A stretch of 26,617 nt of DNA from Caldilineae bacterium. Its GTDB lineage: Bacteria > Chloroflexota > Anaerolineae > Epilineales > Epilineaceae. The stretch lies in the NCBI GenBank assembly GCA_020634625.1, contig JACKBJ010000029.1:1-26617 (forward strand), read 5' to 3'. Of the stretch, positions 7,073 through 13,810 are shown one piece after another; position 1 is the stretch's first letter; each line of letters opens with the position of its first letter. Below the pieces are notes generated by a model. The model saw only the letters and a program-made list of their open reading frames with translations. It had not been told where the DNA came from and searched no databases. The position numbers and the translations under genes were made by a program.

Positions 7073-7078
7073 TATAAT
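7073..7078 (+). promoter_or_regulatory. Consensus -10 box 6 nt ahead of the histidine kinase ATG
   Basis: A perfect TATAAT is followed by only six bases (GTCGCC) before the ATG at 7085. Transcription would therefore start at or next to the A of the ATG, predicting a leaderless mRNA. No Shine-Dalgarno sequence is present and no clear -35 is seen. Confidence 0.65.
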
Positions 7079-7084
7079 GTCGCC

Positions 7085-8560
7085 ATGCTGGTCGAGACCC
7101 TCCGCGAGATCGCCGTGCGACCCGTCCGTGCCCGTGCGCCGCGGGACATCGTCGCGCGCCTGCGGCTGGTGCTGCCGCTGGCGATCTTCCTGGTGGTCGT
7201 GGTCGAGCAGGCCTGGGAGGCCGTGGCCTACGAGGACTTCAGCACCGGCCAGCGCTTCCTGGTCGGCGTGCTCTTCTACGGCCTGGTCGGCCCGGCCCTC
7301 ACCTATTGGACCCTCGACTGGATCGTCCGCGCCATCGAAGCCCGCGACGCCATGGAGGCCCGCGCCCACGAAGGCGAGCGCAACCTGGCCTCGATCATCT
7401 CCAGCTCGGCCAGCGCCATCTTCAGCGTCGACAACCAGGGCATCGTCCAGACCTGGAACCGCGGTGCGCGGGAGATCTTCGGCTACGCGCCCGAGGAGAT
7501 CATCGGCCAGCACGTCAGCCTGCTGGTGCCCGAGAGCCTGCGTCAGCGCGGCGACCTGGCCATCATCCGCGACAAGCTGCTGGACCGCGGCTTCGTGCGC
7601 GGCTACCACACCCGACGCCTGACCAAGGCCGGCCGCGAGGTCCACGTCGACCTCACCGAGACCCTGCTGCGCGACGAGGCCGGCCGCCTGCTCGGCTCCT
7701 CGGTCATCCTGCGCGACGTCTCCGACCGGGTCGAGGCCGAGACGGCCGTGCGCAAGCTCAACCGCGAGCTCGAGGGCCGCGTGGTCGAGCGCACCCGGCA
7801 GCTGCAGAGCCTGACCGAGGAGCTGCGGGCCAAGAACGCCGCCCTGAGCGCCGCCAACGCCGAGCTCAAGCAGCTCGACGCGCTCAAGGACGAGTTCGTC
7901 AGCCTGGTGAGCCACGAGCTGCGCGCGCCCCTGACCAACATCAACGCCTCGACCGAGCTGATGCTGCTCTCGGTCGAGGACCCCAAGCAGCGCGGCAAGC
8001 TCGAGATCATCGGCCACGAGGCCTCGCGCCTGACCCGCATGGTGCAGAGCGTGCTCGACGTCAGCCGCATGGAGGCCGGCCGCCTCGACCTGCTCACCGC
8101 GCCGGTCGAGGTCGATCGGCTCTGCCAGATGGCGATCGACCGCCACCTGCCCGCCGGCGAGCCCTACCGCATCGCCGTCGCGCCCGACACGCCGCCGGTG
8201 CTGGCCGACGAGGACCGGGCCCTGCAGGTCCTGGGCAACCTGGTCTCCAACGCCGCCAAGTACTCGCCCGCCGGCAGCCGCATCGATCTGGACGCCCGCC
8301 CCGCCCCCGGCGGCCAGGCGGTGCTCTTCACCGTCGCCGACCGCGGCATGGGCATCCCGCCGGACGAGCTGCAGCGCATCTTCGAACGCTTCCACCGCGT
8401 CGAACGCCACGATGCCCGCGAGACCTATGGCCACGGCCTGGGCCTCTACATCGCCCGCAAGATCGTCGAAGCCCACGGCGGCCGGATCTGGGTGGAGAGC
8501 ACCCCCGGCATCGGCTCGACCTTCATGTTCACCCTGCCCCGCGCCCCGGAGGAGCCATGA
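7085..8560 (+). CDS. Membrane PAS-domain sensor histidine kinase
   Basis: A 491-residue sensor kinase. Two membrane segments (about 26-43 and 57-80) enclose only a short loop, so little is exposed outside and sensing is probably within the membrane or by the PAS domain (about 97-215, with FSVDNQGIVQTWNRGAREIFGY). A coiled coil (about 216-265) leads to the HisKA domain with phospho-acceptor H277 (SLVSHELRAPL). The HATPase domain has the N box NLVSNAAKY (385-393), G1 box DRGMGIP (419-425) and G2 box GHGLGLYIA (449-457). It should autophosphorylate and pass the phosphate to the adjacent regulator, whose ATG overlaps its stop. The ATG at 7085 is preferred over an upstream in-frame ATG at 6977, which lies inside the divergent tRNA promoter and adds an Arg/Ala-rich stretch. 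The signal sensed is unknown. Confidence 0.95.
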   Translation: MLVETLREIAVRPVRARAPRDIVARLRLVLPLAIFLVVVVEQAWEAVAYEDFSTGQRFLVGVLFYGLVGPALTYWTLDWIVRAIEARDAMEARAHEGERNLASIISSSASAIFSVDNQGIVQTWNRGAREIFGYAPEEIIGQHVSLLVPESLRQRGDLAIIRDKLLDRGFVRGYHTRRLTKAGREVHVDLTETLLRDEAGRLLGSSVILRDVSDRVEAETAVRKLNRELEGRVVERTRQLQSLTEELRAKNAALSAANAELKQLDALKDEFVSLVSHELRAPLTNINASTELMLLSVEDPKQRGKLEIIGHEASRLTRMVQSVLDVSRMEAGRLDLLTAPVEVDRLCQMAIDRHLPAGEPYRIAVAPDTPPVLADEDRALQVLGNLVSNAAKYSPAGSRIDLDARPAPGGQAVLFTVADRGMGIPPDELQRIFERFHRVERHDARETYGHGLGLYIARKIVEAHGGRIWVESTPGIGSTFMFTLPRAPEEP

Positions 8561-9258
8561 ACGACCCCCGACCGTCCCGCATCCTGGCCATCGACGACGA
8601 CGGCAACCTCATCCGCCTGCTGGCCGAGTCGCTCGAGGGCGCCGGCTATGACGTCATGTCGGCCACCAACGGCCTGGACGGCATCAAGCAGCTCTACACC
8701 AACCGTCCCGACCTGGTCATCCTCGACGTCATGATGCCGCGCATGGACGGTTGGGAGACCCTCAACCGCATCCGCGAGATGTCGGACGTGCCGGTGATCA
8801 TGCTCACCGCCCGCGACGCCGAGGCCGACCGCCTGCGCGGCTTCGAGCTGGGCGTCGACGACTACGTCACCAAGCCCTTCTCGCTGGCCGAGCTCAACGC
8901 CCGCGTGCGCGCCGTCCTGACCCGCGCCGCCAAGGCCCGCAGCGACGGCACCCCGCCGCCGCAGGTGGTGGGCGACCTGGTGATCGACTTCGGCTCGCGC
9001 CGCGTGCTCAAGGCGGGCGACGTGCTGCAGCTGACCCCGACCGAGTACCGCCTGCTGGCCGCCCTGGCCGAGAACAGCGGCCGCACGCTCAGCCACGAGC
9101 AGCTGCTCGAGAAGGTCTGGGGCGCCGAGTACGTCGACGAGCCCGGCTACGTCAAGCGCTACATCTGGTACCTGCGGCAGAAGATCGAGGACGATCCCTC
9201 CGAGCCGCGCTACGTCGAGACCGTCCGCGGCTTCGGCTACCGCCTGGCCAAGAGCTGA
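8557..9258 (+). CDS. OmpR/PhoB-family response regulator
   Basis: A 233-residue transcriptional regulator. The receiver domain (1-125) has acidic D13/D14, phospho-acceptor D57 (LVILDVMMPRMDGW), T84 (IMLTARD) and K106 (DDYVTKPFS). The winged-helix effector (about 135-232) shows LTPTEYRLLAALAENSGRTLS and a final YVKRYIWYLRQKIEDDP plus VETVRGFGYRL, the recognition helix and wing of this family. It overlaps the kinase gene by ATGA and is followed 11 nt later by the propeller/vWA gene, so the three should be one transcript. Phosphorylation by the kinase is expected to promote dimerisation and DNA binding. Targets are unknown; its own operon or the nearby transporter operons are candidates. Confidence 0.97.
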   Translation: MNDPRPSRILAIDDDGNLIRLLAESLEGAGYDVMSATNGLDGIKQLYTNRPDLVILDVMMPRMDGWETLNRIREMSDVPVIMLTARDAEADRLRGFELGVDDYVTKPFSLAELNARVRAVLTRAAKARSDGTPPPQVVGDLVIDFGSRRVLKAGDVLQLTPTEYRLLAALAENSGRTLSHEQLLEKVWGAEYVDEPGYVKRYIWYLRQKIEDDPSEPRYVETVRGFGYRLAKS

Positions 9259-9269
9259 AGGAGCCCGCG

Positions 9270-12200
9270 ATGCGCCCCCTGTCCCGCCTGCACCCCTTCC
9301 AGGACACCTCCTCGGTGGCGCCCCGGCTGCTCGCCCTGGTCCTGGCCGGCTGCCTGGCCCTGGCCTCCGGCGCCGGCCAGGCGGCCCGCGCCCAGTCCGG
9401 CGGCTACGTCCTGGCGGATACCTGGTCCAGCGCCTCGGGCGACCTCAGCCCCGATGCCTGGCCCACCGTCAGCGGCCTCGACCTGGCGCCCGACGGCCGG
9501 ATCTTCCTGGCCGAGCGAAGCCAGGGCCGGCTGATCCTGATCGAGCCCGGCCTCGAGCCGCGCGAGCTCAAGCCGGCGCCCGACTACGACAACGGCCTGC
9601 TGCGCCCCGGCCACCTGGCCGTCGACGCCGATGCCGGCCGGCTCTACGTCGCCGACCCCGCCCTGAACGAGCTGGCGGTCTTCGACCTCTCCGGCAGCCG
9701 CCTGGCCAGCTGGCCCAACATCAAGGCCGCCGCCGGCGTGGCCGTCGCCCCCGGCGGCGACGTGCTGGTGGCCTCGGCCGAGACCGGCGAGCTCTTCCTC
9801 TACTCGCCCGACGGCTTCCGCCTGCAGACCTGGCGCGTGGTCGCGCCCGGTGGCCCGGCCGACCTGCTGGCCGGCGTCGACGCCGGCCCCGACGGCCGCA
9901 TGTACGTCGTCGACGGCCGTGCCGAGACGATCCACGTGCTGCGCCCGGACGGCTCGCGCGCCTCCGACATCACCGTCGATGCCGGAGGCGGCACGCTCAG
10001 CGACATCGCCGTCGACCAGCCCAGCCCGACCGGCAACCCCGTCCGCTTCTGGGTGGCGGCCTCCAACCGCCTCTACTACCAGGACACCCGCGGCGGCGAC
10101 TGGACCAGCACCGGCACCGTGCGCGCCTTCGCCGTCGCCCTGCAGGCCGCCGTGGGCGTGGTCGTCTCCGAGCCGGGCCGCAGCCTGCTGGGCTCGCGCG
10201 TCGCCCGCTACAGCTACATCCCTGGCAACGGCATCCCCCTGCCCGAGCAGCGCTGGGGCAAGACCCTGCTGCGGGCCGGCCTGCTCGACGGGCCCGAGGT
10301 GGTCGGCGCCGGCGCCGACGACGGGGTGCTGGTGCTCGACCGCGGCGACCGGGTGCAGCGCTTCGCGCCCGACGGCAGCGAGGTGCGCCAGCTGGCGCCG
10401 GGCAACCTCGGCCCGCTGGCGGTGGCCGCCGCGCCCGACGGCACGCTCTTCGTGACCTCGGGCACCCGTCTGAGCGCCTACCGGCCCCAGGGCCAGACCT
10501 GGAGCCAGAGCTGGACCGACACCGTCGCGCCGCCCGGCCGCACCGACAGCCAGGCCGTGGCGATGGTCTACAGCCCGACCGCGAACGCGGTCGTGCTGCT
10601 GGACACCCTGCAGGAGCGCCTGCGCTTCTTCGCCGCCGACGGCAGCCGCGGCTCGGCCATCGCCCTGACCGGCGCCGACCCGACGGCCGTCTGGGCCGAC
10701 CTGGCCGTCGACGCCGCCGGCACGCTCTACGCCCTGGACCGAGCCAACCTGCGCCTGCACGTCATCGAGCCGGCGGGCGCCCAGCGCGTGCTGAGCCTGC
10801 CCGACCCGGCCCGGCGCATCGAGGCCGGCGCGGCCGGCCAGCTCTTCAGCCTGGACCGCGACGGCTGGGTGCGCCGCTACGACGTCTCGGGTGCCAGCGC
10901 CAGGCGCGACAGCGCCTTCGACGCGGCGCGCTTCGACGTGGCCCAGCGCACCAGCCCGGCCGACCTGGCCCTGATCGGCCAGAGCGTCTACGTGGCCGAC
11001 CGCGCCGCCAACCTGATCTCGCGCTTCACCTGGGACGCCGGCGCCAGCGGCGAGGAGCCGCCCTCGGACGCCGCCACCTGCCGCAGCTACCCCGACAAGA
11101 TCGCCAGCCCGCGGCGCATCGACCTGGGCGACTCGGTCGAGGTCCGCCTCAGCGTCCGCGGCGGCTGCGGCAGCCAGGTCACCGGCGCCGCCCGCGACAT
11201 CCTGCTGATCCTCGACATCTCCGGCTCGATGAGCGGCGAGAAGATCACCATCCTGCGCGAGGCCGCGCTCGGCTTCGTGGCCGACGTCGACTTCGGCGCC
11301 TCGCGCGTCGCGGTCATCACCTTCTCCGACACCGCCACCATCGAGTCCCCGCTCTCGCGCGACCGCGACGCGGTGCGCCGGGCCATCCTGGGCCTGGCGG
11401 TCGACGTGACCGGCGGCACGGCCATCGACCTGGGCCTCGAGACCGCCTACGACCATTGGTACCCGCGCCAGCAGCCGGGCGTGCCGGCCGCCTTCATCCT
11501 GCTCTCGGACGGCGGTTCCGACCCGGTGCTGGCCACGCGCGAAGCCGATCGCGCCAAGCTGGCCGGGGTCGAGATCTTCACCATCAGCATCCAGGGCCTG
11601 GCCGACCTGATGGAGCGCCTGGCCAGCGACGCCGAGCACTTCTTCGAGGTCGACAGCGCGCGCTTCCTCTACGGCGTCTTCGAGCAGCTGGCCGACCGCA
11701 TCACGCCGGCCAACCTCTTCGACACGATCACGGTGGTCGACCAGGTCCCGCCGGACATGACCTTCGCGCCCGGCAGCGACGAGCCGCCGGCGACCTGGGA
11801 CCCCGCCACGCGCAGCCTGAGCTGGCAGCTCGACCGGGTGCTGCCGGCCGGCTTCCTGCTGCGCTACCGCCTGACGCCCCAGCAGCCCGGCGCCGACCAG
11901 CCGACCAACGTCGTCGCCTGGGGCGACTACCGCGACGGCCTGGGCCAGACCGGCCGCCTGGACTTCCCGGTGCCGCGGGTCGACGTCGTCGACAGCCGGC
12001 CGCCGACCCTGACGCCCACCGATCCGCCGGTCAGCCCGACGCCCCTGCCGCCCAGCCCGACGCCCTCGCCCACGACGCGGCCGACGCTGCCGCCGAAGCC
12101 GATCTTCATCCCGCTGGCGCTCAACGAGGCGGTCTGCAAGCCGGCCGACCGGCATGCCGACGTGATGCTGGTGCTGGACACCTCGAGCTCGATGGCGGGC

Positions 12201-12710
12201 GAGAAGATCGTGGCGGCCAAGGCCGCCGCCAAGCGCTTCGTCGAGCTGCTGGGCCTGCCGCAGGACCAGGCCGGCCTGGTCGGCTTCAACACCCAGGCGA
12301 CCTTGGCCAGCCCGCTCTCGGGCAGCCGCGCGGCGCTGGCGACGGCCATCGACGGCCTGGCCACCGCGCCGGGCACCCGCATGGACCGCGGCCTCGAGCT
12401 GGCCATCGCCGAGCTCCAGACCGGCCGCCGCAAGGCCGACAACACGCCGGTGATCGTGCTGCTCACCGACGGCCGGCAGGACCAGGAGCCGGAGCGGGCG
12501 GTGCAGCTGGCCGCCCAGGCCCGCGGCCTGGGCATCGCCGTCTTCGCCATCGGCCTCGGCAGCGACGTCGACCGCAGCTTCCTGGTCCAGCTGGCCGGCG
12601 GCGCCGGCCGCACCTTCCTGGCGCCCAGCACGGCCGAGCTGGCCCGCATCTACGAACAGGTCGCCGGGCAGGTCCCCTGCCCGGCGGAGGTCTACTGGGG
12701 TGGCCGCTAG
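9270..12710 (+). CDS. Exported protein with beta-propeller-like half and two vWA domains
   Basis: A 1146-residue protein with an N-terminal export signal (hydrophobic run LLALVLAGCLALASGAG near residues 19-35). Residues about 45-600 contain many short NHL/SMP-30-type repeats (LDLAPDGRIFLAE, LAVDADAGRLYVADP, VDAGPDGRMYVVDG, VAAAPDGTLFVTSG), predicted to form one or more beta-propellers. Two von Willebrand A domains follow. The first starts near 643 with MIDAS DISGSMS (D649, S651, S653) and later LSDGGSD; the second starts near 964 with DTSSSMA (D970, S972, S974) and LTDGRQD. Both keep the metal-site residues. A Thr/Pro-rich stalk separates them and is followed by a hydrophobic patch (IFIPLAL). 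AAGGAG lies 6 nt before the ATG. No C-terminal anchor is seen. Being behind the two-component genes, it may be their output or an accessory sensor; adhesion or ligand binding outside the cell is likely. Confidence 0.9.
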   Translation: MRPLSRLHPFQDTSSVAPRLLALVLAGCLALASGAGQAARAQSGGYVLADTWSSASGDLSPDAWPTVSGLDLAPDGRIFLAERSQGRLILIEPGLEPRELKPAPDYDNGLLRPGHLAVDADAGRLYVADPALNELAVFDLSGSRLASWPNIKAAAGVAVAPGGDVLVASAETGELFLYSPDGFRLQTWRVVAPGGPADLLAGVDAGPDGRMYVVDGRAETIHVLRPDGSRASDITVDAGGGTLSDIAVDQPSPTGNPVRFWVAASNRLYYQDTRGGDWTSTGTVRAFAVALQAAVGVVVSEPGRSLLGSRVARYSYIPGNGIPLPEQRWGKTLLRAGLLDGPEVVGAGADDGVLVLDRGDRVQRFAPDGSEVRQLAPGNLGPLAVAAAPDGTLFVTSGTRLSAYRPQGQTWSQSWTDTVAPPGRTDSQAVAMVYSPTANAVVLLDTLQERLRFFAADGSRGSAIALTGADPTAVWADLAVDAAGTLYALDRANLRLHVIEPAGAQRVLSLPDPARRIEAGAAGQLFSLDRDGWVRRYDVSGASARRDSAFDAARFDVAQRTSPADLALIGQSVYVADRAANLISRFTWDAGASGEEPPSDAATCRSYPDKIASPRRIDLGDSVEVRLSVRGGCGSQVTGAARDILLILDISGSMSGEKITILREAALGFVADVDFGASRVAVITFSDTATIESPLSRDRDAVRRAILGLAVDVTGGTAIDLGLETAYDHWYPRQQPGVPAAFILLSDGGSDPVLATREADRAKLAGVEIFTISIQGLADLMERLASDAEHFFEVDSARFLYGVFEQLADRITPANLFDTITVVDQVPPDMTFAPGSDEPPATWDPATRSLSWQLDRVLPAGFLLRYRLTPQQPGADQPTNVVAWGDYRDGLGQTGRLDFPVPRVDVVDSRPPTLTPTDPPVSPTPLPPSPTPSPTTRPTLPPKPIFIPLALNEAVCKPADRHADVMLVLDTSSSMAGEKIVAAKAAAKRFVELLGLPQDQAGLVGFNTQATLASPLSGSRAALATAIDGLATAPGTRMDRGLELAIAELQTGRRKADNTPVIVLLTDGRQDQEPERAVQLAAQARGLGIAVFAIGLGSDVDRSFLVQLAGGAGRTFLAPSTAELARIYEQVAGQVPCPAEVYWGGR

Positions 12711-13810
12711 CCGCCCTCGTCGCCGCCGACCTGGATCTCCACCCGGCCGGTCATGCCGGCGTAGAGCGCCAGGTCCTCGACCGCGGCCATGTCCAGGTGG
12801 ACCGTGAAGACCACCGCGCCCGAGGGGTCGCGCGCGCCCTGCACCTCGATGCGGTCGACGCTGGCCGCGAGCTCGCGGTCGGGGTAGGCCGTCAGCGTGA
12901 CCTTGGCCGGGTCGCCGGGGCGGATCGCGCCGACGAAGCGCTCGCCGAGGTTGCTGGTGACGAAGCTGAGCGGCCGGGTGCGCACCAGCATCAGCAGCGG
13001 CGTGCCCGGCGCCACGTCGATGCCCGGGACCCCGTTGCGCTCGGTGACGGTGGCGGTGATCGGCGCGGTCAGGCTGGCGCCGGCCAGGCTGGTCTCGGCC
13101 CGGCGCAGGCCCAGCTCGGCCGAGGCTAGCCGGGCCCGGGCGGCGGCCAGGTCGGTCTCGCGGTTCTGCTGCAGGGTCTGGTAGGCCAGCTCGGCCAGCT
13201 GCACGCTCTGCTCGGCGGCGTTGACGTTGGCGTCGGCCTGGTCGCAGCTGGCCTGGTCGAAGAAGGGCTTCTCGCGGCCGCAGGTCGCGTCGCGGATGGC
13301 CTGGCTGCCCCAGCGGTTGTTCTTGGCCTGCTCCAGCTGCAGCCGCGCCCGCTCCAGCTCGCCGCCCCGCTCCAGCTCGGCGAGCTGGCTGCGGGCCGCG
13401 ATCAGGGCCGCTCGGGCCTCCGCCACGGCCTGCTGCAGACCGGTATCGTCGATGCGCGCCAGGACCTGGCCCGGGTAGACCTCGTCGTCGACCTCGACGT
13501 CGAGCGCGATCAACCGGCCGGCGGTCGAGAAGCTGGCCGGCTGCGGCGCCTCCGGAAAGCGCAGCTCGCCGTCGGCGGTGACCACCTGCTCGACCCGGCG
13601 GTCCAGGGTCGGGCGCGGCTCGGGGCTGGCCGCGGCGCCGTCCTCGGCCGCGGCGTCGCCGGCGGGCCCGGCGCCGGCGGCGGCCTCGCCGCCCGAATCG
13701 GCATCCCCGGCGGCGTCCGGTCGGCCGCCGCAGGCGGACAGCATCAGGGCCAGGGCGACGACCGCCGTGGCCAGCAGGAGGGATCGCGGCTCGCGCGTCA
13801 GCTCGTTCAT
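12707..13810 (-). CDS. HlyD/MacA-like periplasmic adaptor lipoprotein of an ABC transporter
   Basis: A 367-residue membrane-fusion-type adaptor. The N-terminus is a lipoprotein signal with lipobox LSAC (C27), followed by a low-complexity Ala/Gly/Asp/Pro tether (28-70). A split biotinyl-lipoyl-like domain (about 95-122, GRLIALDVEVDDEVYPGQVLARID, and about 243-275) flanks a long coiled-coil hairpin (about 124-242), and a beta-barrel domain (about 276-360) follows. The hairpin tip holds two cysteines, C177 and C189, that could form a disulfide. The start overlaps the permease stop by one base (TGATG), making it the third gene of the operon. It probably links the permease to the cell surface or helps receive substrate. 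Its stop shares the CTAG tetranucleotide with the convergent vWA gene. Confidence 0.92.
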   Translation of the reverse strand: MNELTREPRSLLLATAVVALALMLSACGGRPDAAGDADSGGEAAAGAGPAGDAAAEDGAAASPEPRPTLDRRVEQVVTADGELRFPEAPQPASFSTAGRLIALDVEVDDEVYPGQVLARIDDTGLQQAVAEARAALIAARSQLAELERGGELERARLQLEQAKNNRWGSQAIRDATCGREKPFFDQASCDQADANVNAAEQSVQLAELAYQTLQQNRETDLAAARARLASAELGLRRAETSLAGASLTAPITATVTERNGVPGIDVAPGTPLLMLVRTRPLSFVTSNLGERFVGAIRPGDPAKVTLTAYPDRELAASVDRIEVQGARDPSGAVVFTVHLDMAAVEDLALYAGMTGRVEIQVGGDEGG

